Assembly: GCA_964401935.1 (NCBI GenBank)
Contig: CAYOAL010000035.1
Span: 9,823-73,822 of the forward strand
DNA from: JAPYTK01 sp964401935
Lineage (GTDB): Bacteria > Myxococcota_A > Polyangia > Polyangiales > Polyangiaceae
Direction: 5' to 3'
DNA length: 64,000 nucleotides
In this document: piece after piece, positions 51,157 to 59,939 of the stretch
Layout of the letters: each line of letters opens with the position of its first letter
Position numbering within the stretch: position 1 is the stretch's first letter
Program-made: the position numbers and the translations under genes
Notes under the pieces: generated by a model
Told to the model about the DNA's origin: nothing
Databases searched by the model: none
What the model saw: the letters and a program-made list of their open reading frames with translations, nothing else

Positions 51157-52836
51157 ATGACTCGCTCTTGGATCTTGATGGGGTTTTCGGGGGCTCTGGC
51201 CGTCTTTGGCGCGTGCACCGGAACCATCGGCGGGGGCTCCGATGGGGTGGAGCCCGAGAACATCGACGACGTGGCGGATCGGCTCTGTGTCGTCGACACG
51301 CCGCTCCGCCGCCTGACGCGGTTCGAGTACAACAACACCGTCCGCGACTTGCTCGGCGACACGACCCACCCCGCCAACGTCCTCCCGCCCGAGGAGGAGG
51401 TGCAGGGCTTCAACAATCAGGCGGCGGCCCTGACCGTGAGCGACCTGCTGGTGGAGCAGTACATGAAGGTGGCCGAAAGCGTGAGCGAACGCGCCACCCA
51501 GAACCTCGGCGAGCTCATCCCCTACTGCGACGCGGTCACCGACGGTGAGGCGAGCTGCGCCTCCGAGTTCATCCGCACGTGGGGCCAGAGGGCGTTCCGC
51601 CGGCCGCTCGAGCCGGACGAGATCGCCCGCCTCGAGGCGCTCTTCGCGTGGGCGCTCGCCGACGCGGAGCTCGGCACGTTCGAGGACGGAATCCAGCTCG
51701 TGATCCAGCAGGTGCTCCAGTCGCCGCACTTCCTGTATCGCCCCGAGTTCGGCGCGGCCGAGCCGGTGGAGGGCGACGTCGTGCAGCTCACGAGCTGGGA
51801 GATGGCCACGAAGCTGTCGTACATGTTGTGGAACACGATGCCCGACGACGAGCTGTTCGCCGAGGCCGAGGCCGACGGGCTCCAGACCAAGGAGGCCATC
51901 GAGGCCCAGGCGCGGCGCATGCTCGCGGATCCGCGGGCGCGCGACGCCATCCGCAACTTCCACAAGCAGTGGCTGCTCCTCAACCACATGGAGAGCGTCA
52001 CCAAAGACGCCGCGATCTATCCCAACTTCGACACCGCCCTGCTCCCGCTGTGGGAAGAGGAAATCCAGCGAATGGTGGAGCACGTGATCCTCGAGAGCGA
52101 CGGACGACTCCAGACCATGCTCACCGCCGACTTCACCTTCGCCAACGCCACGCTCGCCGCGTTCTACGGCCAAGACGTGGTCGGCTCCCCGAGCGGCGAT
52201 GCCTTCGAGCGCGTCTCCCTCGATCCGACGCGGCGCGCCGGGATCCTGACCAGCGCCGGCTTGATGGGCACCCACGCCGATCTCAACCAGAGCTCCCCGG
52301 TCTATCGCGGCAAGTTCGTGCGCGAGCAGCTGCTCTGCGACATCCTCCCGCCCCCGCCCAACGACCTCATCATCCAGCCGCCCGAGCTCGACCCCAACAA
52401 GACCACCAAGGAGCAGTTCGAGGAGATCGGCGCCCGCGACGAGTGCGCGGTGTGCCACAACCTGATGAACCCCATCGGCTTCTTGTTCGAACACTACGAC
52501 GGCATCGGCCAGTGGCGGGACACGCAGAACGGCAAGGACATCGACGCCACCGGCGACGTGGTGCAGACCGACGACCTCGACGGCAGCTACGACGGCGCCC
52601 TCGAGCTCGCGCGTGCCCTCGCCGACAGCCCGCAGGTGGCCCAGTGCGTCACCTCGCAGTGGTTCCGCTTCGCCTACAACCGCACCGTCGACGCCAAGGA
52701 CAGCTGCACGGTGGCGATTCTCGACGAGGCCTTCGCCGCCTCCGGCTACGACATCAAGGAGCTGTTGGTGACGCTCACCCAGACCAACGCGTTCCTGTAC
52801 CGCCGCCAGGTGACGGCGGAAGGAGGTGAGCTGTGA
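51157..52836 (+). CDS. DUF1592-type protein with CxxCH motif (lipoprotein)
   Basis: 559 residues from the ATG at 51157, with GGGAGG four bases upstream. Lipobox FGAC. Domain order of the Planctomycete/Myxococcota family: DUF1587 (RRLTRFEYNNTVRDLLG), DUF1595 (AFRRPLEPDEIARLEAL), DUF1592 (VLQSPHFLYRPE and following), DUF1588 (AGILTSAGLMGTHADLNQSS and the CAVCHNLMNPIGF cysteine site), DUF1585 (VAQCVTSQWFRFAYNRT). CAVCH is a heme c-binding type site. The role is unknown, but these proteins are always paired with a DUF1552 protein, as here. Confidence 0.88.
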   Translation: MTRSWILMGFSGALAVFGACTGTIGGGSDGVEPENIDDVADRLCVVDTPLRRLTRFEYNNTVRDLLGDTTHPANVLPPEEEVQGFNNQAAALTVSDLLVEQYMKVAESVSERATQNLGELIPYCDAVTDGEASCASEFIRTWGQRAFRRPLEPDEIARLEALFAWALADAELGTFEDGIQLVIQQVLQSPHFLYRPEFGAAEPVEGDVVQLTSWEMATKLSYMLWNTMPDDELFAEAEADGLQTKEAIEAQARRMLADPRARDAIRNFHKQWLLLNHMESVTKDAAIYPNFDTALLPLWEEEIQRMVEHVILESDGRLQTMLTADFTFANATLAAFYGQDVVGSPSGDAFERVSLDPTRRAGILTSAGLMGTHADLNQSSPVYRGKFVREQLLCDILPPPPNDLIIQPPELDPNKTTKEQFEEIGARDECAVCHNLMNPIGFLFEHYDGIGQWRDTQNGKDIDATGDVVQTDDLDGSYDGALELARALADSPQVAQCVTSQWFRFAYNRTVDAKDSCTVAILDEAFAASGYDIKELLVTLTQTNAFLYRRQVTAEGGEL

Positions 52837-54209
52837 AACGCATCGACCGTCGCACGCTGCTCCGTGGCGCCATCGCGGGAGGTTCGGTGGCCATCGGGCT
52901 CCCCTTGCTCGAGGCGATGATGCCCCGCCGCGCCGAGGCCCAGACCGGCACCGCTCCCAAGCGCGTGCTCATCTGGTTCACGGCCAACGGCACCCGACAG
53001 GACATCTGGACGCCGTCGGGGCCAACCCTCGACCTGGCCGGCCACCCGCTCCACGCGCCGCTCGCCCCCTTCCAAGACAAGCTCATCATGATGGACAACG
53101 TCGATCAGGAGGTTGCCTACATCTCCCTCGGCGACGGCCACCAGACGGGCATGGGGTGTCTGCTCACCAACGCCGAGATCCTCCCCGGGACGCTCTTCTG
53201 CGAGGAGGGCTGTGAGGCCGGCAACGAGCAGTATGTGGGCTGGGCCGGAGGACAGTCGATCGATCAGTTCATCGCTGGCGAGGTGGAGAAACAGGTCATC
53301 ACCAAGTTCCGCTCGCTCGAGCTCGGGGTGCAGGTGCGGAGCTCCACCATCTGGTCGCGCATGTCGTACACCGCGGCCGATCAGCCCGTGCCGCACCGCG
53401 AGGACCCCGCGCAGAACTTCGTCGATCTCTTCAGCGACCTCAACGACGACCCGTTCGCGCTCGCGCTGCTCCGGCGCAAGCGCAAGAGCGTGCTCGACGC
53501 GGTGATCGCGGATCTCGACGGCTTCAATCGGCGCCTCGGACAGCACGACAAGCAGCGGCTCGATCAGCACCTCACCGCGGTGCGGTCGCTCGAGCAGCGT
53601 CTGCAGGCCACGAGCACCTTCGGCGAGGGGTGCGAGGTGCCCGACGTGACGCTCCCCACCGGCGACTTCCAGAGCAACGACAACTTCCCGGTCACCGGGA
53701 GAGCCCAGATGGATCTCCTCGTGATGGCGCTCGCGTGCGACATGACGCGGGTCGCCTCGCTCCAGTGGTCCCGCTCGGTGAGCAACGTCAACATGACCTG
53801 GCTGCCCCTCGTGTTGAGCGAAGGCCACCACGATCTGTCCCACTACGACGACGGCACCGGCGACGCGCAGACCGATCTGCTCACCATCAACCGCTGGTAC
53901 ACCGAACAGTTCGCGTACCTCCTCGGCCTCATGGACTCCATCCAGGAGGGAGACGGTACGCTCCTCGACAACACCGCCGTGTTGTGGGTGAACGAGCTGG
54001 GCAAAGGGAACAGCCACACCCGGCGCGACATCCCCTTCATGCTCGCCGGGAGCTGCCAGGGGTACTTCGACACCGGCCGCTACATCGACGCCGGCGGCGC
54101 GCCCCACGGGCAGCTCTTGGTGTCGCTCGCCCACGCCATGGGCTACGAGATCCCAAGCTTCGGCGTGGCTCAGTACGGCACCGGGCCGCTCCCCGGCCTC
54201 ACCGGCTGA
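52833..54209 (+). CDS. DUF1552 protein with Tat signal
   Basis: 458 residues. The GTG start overlaps the DUF1592 gene stop (GTGA). The N-terminus is a Tat signal: DRRTLLRGAIAGGSVAIGL (RRxLL). The mature part fits DUF1552: KRVLIWFTANGTRQDIWTP, LIMMDNVDQ, GHQTGMGCLLT, SIDQFIAGEV, FRSLELGVQ and VLWVNELGKGNSHTRRDIPFM, a fold related to the sulfatase/alkaline-phosphatase-like DUF1501 proteins. Tat export implies folding or cofactor loading in the cytoplasm. It works with DUF1592, function unknown. Confidence 0.88.
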   Translation: MKRIDRRTLLRGAIAGGSVAIGLPLLEAMMPRRAEAQTGTAPKRVLIWFTANGTRQDIWTPSGPTLDLAGHPLHAPLAPFQDKLIMMDNVDQEVAYISLGDGHQTGMGCLLTNAEILPGTLFCEEGCEAGNEQYVGWAGGQSIDQFIAGEVEKQVITKFRSLELGVQVRSSTIWSRMSYTAADQPVPHREDPAQNFVDLFSDLNDDPFALALLRRKRKSVLDAVIADLDGFNRRLGQHDKQRLDQHLTAVRSLEQRLQATSTFGEGCEVPDVTLPTGDFQSNDNFPVTGRAQMDLLVMALACDMTRVASLQWSRSVSNVNMTWLPLVLSEGHHDLSHYDDGTGDAQTDLLTINRWYTEQFAYLLGLMDSIQEGDGTLLDNTAVLWVNELGKGNSHTRRDIPFMLAGSCQGYFDTGRYIDAGGAPHGQLLVSLAHAMGYEIPSFGVAQYGTGPLPGLTG

Positions 54210-54321
54210 TCTCACCGCTCAGCGACAGGCCCACCGCAGCCTCGAACGGTGCGAGGGCCCCGCGCGCAGCGTCTGGCAGAGGGCACGGCGGCAGCCTCCC
54301 AGGAAACGGAGAAACACGGGC

Positions 54322-56259
54322 TCAGCCCTCGCTGGAGGGGGTTGGGCTCGAGGGCGGCCCACGCATCCCGGAGCCGGGAGGCGGCACCCCCGGCTGCGAC
54401 CCACGGCTGGGCCCTGGACCGGAGCCGCGCGCGCCGTGCACGCTCACCGGCATGCTCTGGGGCTGCCCGGAGAGCAGGTCGTGCAGACGGGGCTCGAGCG
54501 CCTCGGTGAGCAACGTCTCCACCTCGATGGCGGTCGACATCTTCAAGGCGCGCGCCGCGAGCTCCTGAAGCTCCGTGAGCGAGGCCCGACGGATAGCCTC
54601 CTTCACCTCGGGGATCGCGACCGACTCCATCGAGAGCGTTCGGATGCCGAGCCCCACCAAGATCAGCGCACCGAACGGCTCGCTCGCCATCTCCCCACAC
54701 ACCGAGACCGGGCAGTCGCCCTCGGCCCCCGCGCTGATCACGGTGCGGATGAGTCGCAGGATCGCGGGATCGAAAGGCGACGCGAGGTACGCGAGCGCGC
54801 GGTTGGTGCGATCGATCGCGAGCGCGTATTGCACCAGATCGTTGGTGCCGATGCTCATGAAGTCGGCGTGGGCGGCGAAGGCGTCGGCCATCACCGCCGC
54901 CGCAGGCACCTCGATCATCACCCCGAGCTCGATCTTGTTCGCCATGGCGTGACCGGCGCGCCTCACCTCGTCCTGCGCTTCTCTGAGGAGCTGACGTACC
55001 ACGTGGAGCTCGTCGAGCGTCGACACCAAGGGGATCATGATGCGCACGTCGCCAAACGCAGAGGCGCGCACCATGGCCCGAAGGTGGGTCATGAACACGT
55101 CCTGCTCCGCGAGGGCGAGCCGCACCGCGCGCAGGCCGAGCATCGGGTTGAGCTCTCCCGGCAGCATGAAGTGGGTGACAAATTTGTCGCCGCCGATGTC
55201 GAAGGTGCGCAGCGTCACCGGCCGCGGCCCCACCTTCTCGAGCACCCGCTTGAAGGTCTCGAGCTGCGTCTCCTCGTCGGGCGGGGCGACCCGGTTGATG
55301 TAGAGGAACTCGGTTCGATAAAGGCCCACGCCCTCGGCGCCATGTTCGAGCGCCATGGCCGCTTCCTCGGGGAGCTCGATGTTGGCCTCGAGCTTGATGG
55401 CGGCCCCGTCCAGGGTCACGGCGGGCAGGTCCTTGAACGCCCCGAGCTCCTCCGACATGGCCACGTAGCGCGCGGCCCTGCGCTCGGCCTCCTCGAGCTG
55501 ATCCTCGTTCGGCTCGATCACCACCCGCCCCCGCAGACCGTCGACGACCAGGACGTCGCCGCTGGCGATACGGTCGAGGGCGTCCTTCACCCCGAGCACG
55601 GCGGGGATCTCCAGCGCCCGAGCCATGATCGCGGTGTGACTCGTGCGCGAGCCCATCTCGGTGACGAAGCCCACCACCGGTGCCCCAATCATCGCCGCGG
55701 TGTCGGCCGGCGACAGATCGTAGGCCACGATGATCGACGGCTCGTCGATCGACAGGTGCCCGGCCGCCGCCTCGCCCATGAGCGCGCGCAAGAGGCGCTC
55801 CCCCACGAACTCGATGTCATGGCTTCGCTCCTGGATGTAGGGGTCGTCCACGCGGGCGAGCCGAGACGCGAGCTGCTCGATGGCGCTCGACACCGACCAG
55901 TCGGCGCAGCGGCGCCGGTCGTGGATCTGCTTGTGCACCTCCCGTGCGAGCGTCTCGTCGCCCACCATCAACAGATAGGCCTCGAGGATCGAGGCCTCGA
56001 CGCGGCCAACCCCCTCGAGCTTGTCGATCATCACGCGCAGGTCGTTCTGCACCTCGTCGACAGCCGCCGTGAAGCGCGCCCACTCCGCCGGCACGTCGCC
56101 TTCCGGCACCCGACGGCGCGACAAGCCGAACCGGCTCCGACCGAGCACGATGGCCGGCGCCGTCACCACGCCGTGGGATCCCGCGATGCCGATGAGGATG
56201 TTCGCATCGGCGACGCTCGGGATCTGGTCGCTCGAGACGGTGCGGCGTCGGTCGCCCAA
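54322..56259 (-). CDS. ptsI: Phosphoenolpyruvate-protein phosphotransferase (PTS enzyme I)
   Basis: 645 residues. Transfers phosphate from PEP to HPr. The active His is H208 in GSRTSHTAIMARA. N-terminal entry segment GIAGSHGVVTAPAIVLG; PEP-binding barrel segments GVGLYRTEFLYINR, TFDIGGDK, NPMLGLRAVRL and SIGTNDLVQYALAIDR, followed by VCGEMASEP. The C-terminal 50 residues (Gly/Pro/Ser-rich) are an extension beyond the usual 570. No ATG or GTG is available near the family start; TTG at 56259, three bases after the HPr stop and with GGGGAGG 10 bases upstream, is the best start. Confidence 0.92.
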   Translation of the reverse strand: MGDRRRTVSSDQIPSVADANILIGIAGSHGVVTAPAIVLGRSRFGLSRRRVPEGDVPAEWARFTAAVDEVQNDLRVMIDKLEGVGRVEASILEAYLLMVGDETLAREVHKQIHDRRRCADWSVSSAIEQLASRLARVDDPYIQERSHDIEFVGERLLRALMGEAAAGHLSIDEPSIIVAYDLSPADTAAMIGAPVVGFVTEMGSRTSHTAIMARALEIPAVLGVKDALDRIASGDVLVVDGLRGRVVIEPNEDQLEEAERRAARYVAMSEELGAFKDLPAVTLDGAAIKLEANIELPEEAAMALEHGAEGVGLYRTEFLYINRVAPPDEETQLETFKRVLEKVGPRPVTLRTFDIGGDKFVTHFMLPGELNPMLGLRAVRLALAEQDVFMTHLRAMVRASAFGDVRIMIPLVSTLDELHVVRQLLREAQDEVRRAGHAMANKIELGVMIEVPAAAVMADAFAAHADFMSIGTNDLVQYALAIDRTNRALAYLASPFDPAILRLIRTVISAGAEGDCPVSVCGEMASEPFGALILVGLGIRTLSMESVAIPEVKEAIRRASLTELQELAARALKMSTAIEVETLLTEALEPRLHDLLSGQPQSMPVSVHGARGSGPGPSRGSQPGVPPPGSGMRGPPSSPTPSSEG

Positions 56260-56261
56260 GG

Positions 56262-56546
56262 CTACTGGTCCTCCCCGAACTTCTCCGCGATGAGCTGCCC
56301 GATGGCCTCCACCGCCTGCTCCGCCTCCGCCCCCTTGGCCTCCACCTCGATCACGGTGCCCTTCGAGCCACACAAAAGGAGGACACCCATCACGCTCTTG
56401 GCGCTCACCGCCTGCTCCTCGGGGCCCGAGAGCAGGATCTCACAGGAGTACCGTGAGGCGAGCCGGACCAGCACGCTGGCAGCTCGCGCGTGCATTCCCT
56501 TCTCGTTGACGATCGTGAAGCGACCTCGTGCCACACTCTGGGTCAA
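56262..56546 (-). CDS. ptsH: HPr phosphocarrier protein
   Basis: 94 residues. Accepts phosphate from enzyme I on H19 (NEKGMHARAAS). S51 in SAKSVMGVLLL is the site for HPr kinase, matching hprK two genes upstream. The first start (TTG at 56546) overlaps the rapZ stop (TTGA); GTG at 56534 gives the more usual N-terminus MARGRFTIVN. It joins the regulatory phosphorelay rather than a sugar system, since no EIIB/EIIC permease is present. Confidence 0.93.
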   Translation of the reverse strand: MTQSVARGRFTIVNEKGMHARAASVLVRLASRYSCEILLSGPEEQAVSAKSVMGVLLLCGSKGTVIEVEAKGAEAEQAVEAIGQLIAEKFGEDQ

Positions 56547-57478
56547 GCGCCGTCCTCCCGGTTGGCGAAACCGTCGGCCCCCCCGACTTCGGTCATCATA
56601 ACGCCACTCTGCACATCTCGGTGAACGATCCCGACCGAGGTCCCCACTTGCTCGGCGAGGCGCCGCGCGAGCTCGTTGGCGACCACCACCGACCGGTGGC
56701 GGCCTCCGGTGCAGCCGATGGCCACCGTGAGGTAGCTCTTGCCCTCGCGGCGATAGCGCGGAAGGGCGAAGAGCAAGAGCCGCATGAGGTGCTCGAGCAG
56801 CTCCTCACACCCCGGGGAGCCGAGCACGAACTCACGCACGGGAGCATCGTTCCCGTCGTGCTCCTTGAGCGCGGGAATGAAGTAGGGGTTGTCGAGGAAC
56901 CGCACGTCGAACACCACGCTCGCGTCGAGCGGGGCGCCGTGCTTGAAGCCGAACGACAGCACCCGAAGCCGCATGCGGGGCTCACCGAGCCCGCTCGGGC
57001 GGTCGAGGATGTATCGGCGCAGGTCGTGGACGGACATGACGCTGGTGTCCACGACCTTGGTCGCGAGCGCCCTCAGCCCCGAGAGCCTCTCGCGCTCGAG
57101 GCGCACCCCATCCGCCACCCCGAGGGCGTCGGGACCGGTCGCGAGCACGGGGTGAGGACGACGGGTCTCGCTGAAGCGCCGCATCAGCACCTCGTCGGAG
57201 GCATCGAGGAAGATGACCTCCAGCCCCGCCGGGTGGTGCCCCAGGGCGACGAGCGCCTCCTTCGCTGCGTCGAGGAACGCGCCGACGCGGATGTCCATGC
57301 CGAGCGCCACCCGATCGATGCCATTGTCGGCGCAGACCTTCAGGGTGGCCGCCGCGAGCGACGGCGGGAGGTTGTCCACGCAGTAGTAGCCGTCGTCGTC
57401 CAGGGCGCGCAACACGGTGGTCTTGCCCGCCCCCGACATCCCCGTCACGACAACCAGCCTCGGCTCCGACGCGTTCAT
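56543..57478 (-). CDS. rapZ: RNase adapter / nucleotide-binding protein RapZ
   Basis: 311 residues from an ATG overlapping the hprK stop (TGATG). Walker A GMSGAGKTTVLRAL, the segment GYYCVDNLPPSL, then GMDIRVGAFLDA and VIFLDASDEVLMRRFSETRR. The C-terminal part has the RNA-binding family motifs VLSFGFKHGAPLDASVVFDV and RFLDNPYF, and AIGCTGGRHRSVV. In E. coli RapZ controls glucosamine-6-phosphate synthase by delivering the sRNA GlmZ to RNase E. GlmZ is not expected here, so the local role may differ. Confidence 0.93.
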   Translation of the reverse strand: MNASEPRLVVVTGMSGAGKTTVLRALDDDGYYCVDNLPPSLAAATLKVCADNGIDRVALGMDIRVGAFLDAAKEALVALGHHPAGLEVIFLDASDEVLMRRFSETRRPHPVLATGPDALGVADGVRLERERLSGLRALATKVVDTSVMSVHDLRRYILDRPSGLGEPRMRLRVLSFGFKHGAPLDASVVFDVRFLDNPYFIPALKEHDGNDAPVREFVLGSPGCEELLEHLMRLLLFALPRYRREGKSYLTVAIGCTGGRHRSVVVANELARRLAEQVGTSVGIVHRDVQSGVMMTEVGGADGFANREDGA

Positions 57479-58578
57479 CACTTCTTGGGGCGGGGGTGAA
57501 GCGCGCCCACCGACGACTCGGGAGCGGGCGGCGTCAGGTCGAGACCACGGCGCGAGGGAGGACGCGGCGCCACGGCGCCCGGGATCTCCGACTCGCGCCC
57601 GAGCAGCGCCCCCTCGAGGCGCCCGAAGAACTCACGCGCCGGATGGTGTCCTGCCTGTTTGAGCAGCTCGTTGCGGGCCGCGATCTCTAGGATCGAGGCG
57701 ATGTCGCGGCCCGGTCGCACCTGGATCGAGAGGGCGGGGATGTTCACGCCGAGCACCGTGTGGGTTCGGTCTTCGAGCCCGAGCCGATCCACGTCGCGCT
57801 CCACCTCCTGCTCGACGAGCTGCACCACCACATCCACCCGCTTGCGGTCGCGCACCGCGGTGACGCCGAACAGATCCTTGATGTTGAGGATACCGAGCCC
57901 CCTCACCTCGAGGTGATGTCGCAACAGGTCCGCCGGTGAGCCGAACACCATGCCCGGCGGCTGGAAGTGACACTCCACCACGTCGTCCGCCACCAGCCGA
58001 TGGCCGCGCATCACGAGCTCGAGCGCCACCTCACTCTTGCCCACGCCGCTCGAACCGAGCAGCAACAACCCCACCTCGAACACGTCGACCAGCACCCCGT
58101 GCACCCGCCGGCGCGGCGCGAGGCGCTCGTCGAGGAGGGTGTGCAGCGCGAGGATGGTGCGGCTCGAGCGCTGCTCCGACAGGAGCAGCGGAGTCTCCGC
58201 TTCGTCGGCCGTCGCCACGAGCGCGCTCGCGACGTCGTCGAGCGGCTCCGCCATCGATCGCTCGCCCTCGGTGACGATCACGCAGCACAGCTCGCGCTCG
58301 AAGAAGCGACGGATCGCCGTCTGGTGCTGGGGTCGGCGCAGGCTGCGCAGATACGTCATCTCGGTCATGCCGAGGATCTGGATGCGACCGGTCTCGATGC
58401 CGTGAAAGTGACCGGCGAGCGCCAGCCCCGACTTCTGCACCCGCGGTGACCGCACCAGCCGATCCATGCCGCGGTCGCCGCCCAACACCTCGAGCTCGAC
58501 CGACAAGGCCGGGTCCTCCGCGATCTCGCGGACCGCCATGGAAACACCAGGACGCGTGTCCCCCTCGTCGGTCGTCAT
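57478..58578 (-). CDS. hprK: HPr kinase/phosphorylase
   Basis: 366 residues. N-terminal MurF-like domain, then the kinase domain with P-loop GSSGVGKSE (K181) and the segments RGHRLVADDVVECHF, EVRGLGILNIKDLFG, ERDVDRLGLEDRTHTVLGV and IPALSIQVRPGRDIA. It phosphorylates and dephosphorylates HPr at serine. The family ends near residue 325; here about 40 Pro/Arg-rich residues are added. It overlaps ptsN (ATGA) and rapZ (TGATG), so it is part of one operon. Confidence 0.94.
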   Translation of the reverse strand: MTTDEGDTRPGVSMAVREIAEDPALSVELEVLGGDRGMDRLVRSPRVQKSGLALAGHFHGIETGRIQILGMTEMTYLRSLRRPQHQTAIRRFFERELCCVIVTEGERSMAEPLDDVASALVATADEAETPLLLSEQRSSRTILALHTLLDERLAPRRRVHGVLVDVFEVGLLLLGSSGVGKSEVALELVMRGHRLVADDVVECHFQPPGMVFGSPADLLRHHLEVRGLGILNIKDLFGVTAVRDRKRVDVVVQLVEQEVERDVDRLGLEDRTHTVLGVNIPALSIQVRPGRDIASILEIAARNELLKQAGHHPAREFFGRLEGALLGRESEIPGAVAPRPPSRRGLDLTPPAPESSVGALHPRPKK

Positions 58579-59048
58579 CCGGGTGGCTCCGTGGCCACGA
58601 TGAGGTCGAACGCGTCACGACCACGGGGCGCCTCGGCGAGCTGCTTGCGAAACGTCTCCTGCCGCAAGAGCCGCGACATCCGCGCGAGGATCTTGAGGTG
58701 CTCGGCGGGCGCGCCTTTGGGGCCCACCAGCGCGAAGAGGATCGACACCGGAGCACCGTCGATCGCGTCGAACGGGACGGGCTTCGGACAAACGAGGAGC
58801 GCGCCAACCTGGCGATCGAGCTCCTCGAGCGCACCGTGCGGCACCGCCACGCCGCCTCCCACGCCGGTCGACTGCAGCGCCTCGCGTTCGCTCAGCACCT
58901 GAAGGATCCGCTCCTCGGTCACGGGCTCCGACCCCGTCGCGAGCATCGCCGACAAGCGGCGCAACGCGTCGGGCTTGTCGCGCACGACGCCCTCCGCCGC
59001 ACCGGCAACGGAGACGCGAGCTGGATCGAGGACGGCGAGGAGCCCCAC
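58575..59048 (-). CDS. ptsN: PTS regulatory EIIA-Ntr protein
   Basis: 157 residues. EIIA of the mannitol/fructose type with phosphorylatable H71 in GVAVPHGALEELD, and APVSILFALVGPKGAPAEHLKIL, then LARMSRLLRQETF. In proteobacteria PtsN takes part in nitrogen- and potassium-linked regulation through HPr phosphorylation. Start is a GTG at 59048. It overlaps hprK by four bases. Confidence 0.92.
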   Translation of the reverse strand: MGLLAVLDPARVSVAGAAEGVVRDKPDALRRLSAMLATGSEPVTEERILQVLSEREALQSTGVGGGVAVPHGALEELDRQVGALLVCPKPVPFDAIDGAPVSILFALVGPKGAPAEHLKILARMSRLLRQETFRKQLAEAPRGRDAFDLIVATEPPG

Positions 59049-59229
59049 ATGAGAGTTCTAGAGGGCCCGGCGACGCGCCTCAAGCGGTGTTCATCGGAAA
59101 GCCACAGAGCGTCCCTTGGCGCCGCACCGCGCGTGCCCTGGGCGCTCCCGCTGCGAAGAGGCTTGCCGGTGGTCGGGTGGGGCGCGCGCCCGGACGCTGG
59201 GCGCGGCCCGTCACCCTCGGAGACCTCGC

Positions 59230-59574
59230 TCAGGTTCTGCTGCGCGCCGCTTCGACGAACAGCTCGCCGGGCTTCTGGCCGGAGCGCTTCCGCGCGACGC
59301 GCGCTCCGTTGACCGTACGAATCTGGCTCTCGAGCTTGTCGATCACGAGATCGATCGACGCGTACATGTCCTCGCTGCGCTCCGAGCCGTGAAGATGTGT
59401 CGGACCCGACCGGACGTGAACTTCGGCGATGTGATGGTTTCCTTCCACGGTGAGGGTGACGTCGGCTCGAAGGGCCTGCCGCAGAAACTTCTGAAGCTTG
59501 CCTACCTTGCTCTCGGCATAACTGCGAACGGCATCCGTGCCGTTCATCTGTCGGAACGTAGTCGTGATGTTCAT
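59230..59574 (-). CDS. hpf: Ribosome hibernation promoting factor (short HPF / RaiA family)
   Basis: 114 residues from the ATG at 59574, with GGGG upstream. Typical of the short form: MNITTTFRQMNGTDAVRSYA, ESKVGKLQKFL, TVEGNHHIAEVHVRSG and SIDLVIDKLESQIR. It binds the 30S subunit and makes inactive ribosomes in stationary phase. It is the first gene of the run hpf-ptsN-hprK-rapZ-ptsH-ptsI, 181 bases upstream of ptsN. In most proteobacteria rpoN comes before it; rpoN is absent here. Confidence 0.9.
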   Translation of the reverse strand: MNITTTFRQMNGTDAVRSYAESKVGKLQKFLRQALRADVTLTVEGNHHIAEVHVRSGPTHLHGSERSEDMYASIDLVIDKLESQIRTVNGARVARKRSGQKPGELFVEAARSRT

Positions 59575-59939
59575 CCCGACCCCTTTCTCGTTCGAGCTGC
59601 CTGTGCCAACCGGACAGCGTGCGCCTCGATGCCTGTCGTGCGAGAGGGTGAGCCGGTTCGCCACCATGCGTCTGCCCACTCGGGGAGGGGCATCACGGTG
59701 GCTCTCTTGGCTTCCCTCTGTCGGCGGTGGGATCGCGCAGCGCTACCCATCTTGGGGGATTTTACCACCGAACCGGTCGTTTTGTTCCCGTGACGCCACG
59801 AGGACGCCACAATTCCGGGAACCGCTCGAGAATCCACCACTATCCATGTGGGCCAGATCTTGCTTCGAGCCCGCGCCACACGGCAGACCGCTCGGGCAGC
59901 CAGCGGCGGCGCGCACAGCGGCAGCGCCGGGCACGCGCC
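59575..59939. other. Intergenic region upstream of hpf
   Basis: 365 bases between hpf and the end of the ATPase-TPR gene, both on the minus strand. It has an AT-rich patch around 59755-59790 with a possible minus-strand -10 box TAAAAT (59759-59764); the -35 site 17 bases upstream (GAACAA) is poor. A -24-like TGGCACA occurs at 59598-59604 on the minus strand but lacks a correctly spaced -12. No coding sequence is convincing. Confidence 0.5.

Noticed and set aside
59598..59604. TGGCACA on the minus strand upstream of hpf as a sigma-54 promoter
   Set aside because: The only following GC is two bases too close for the -24/-12 spacing.
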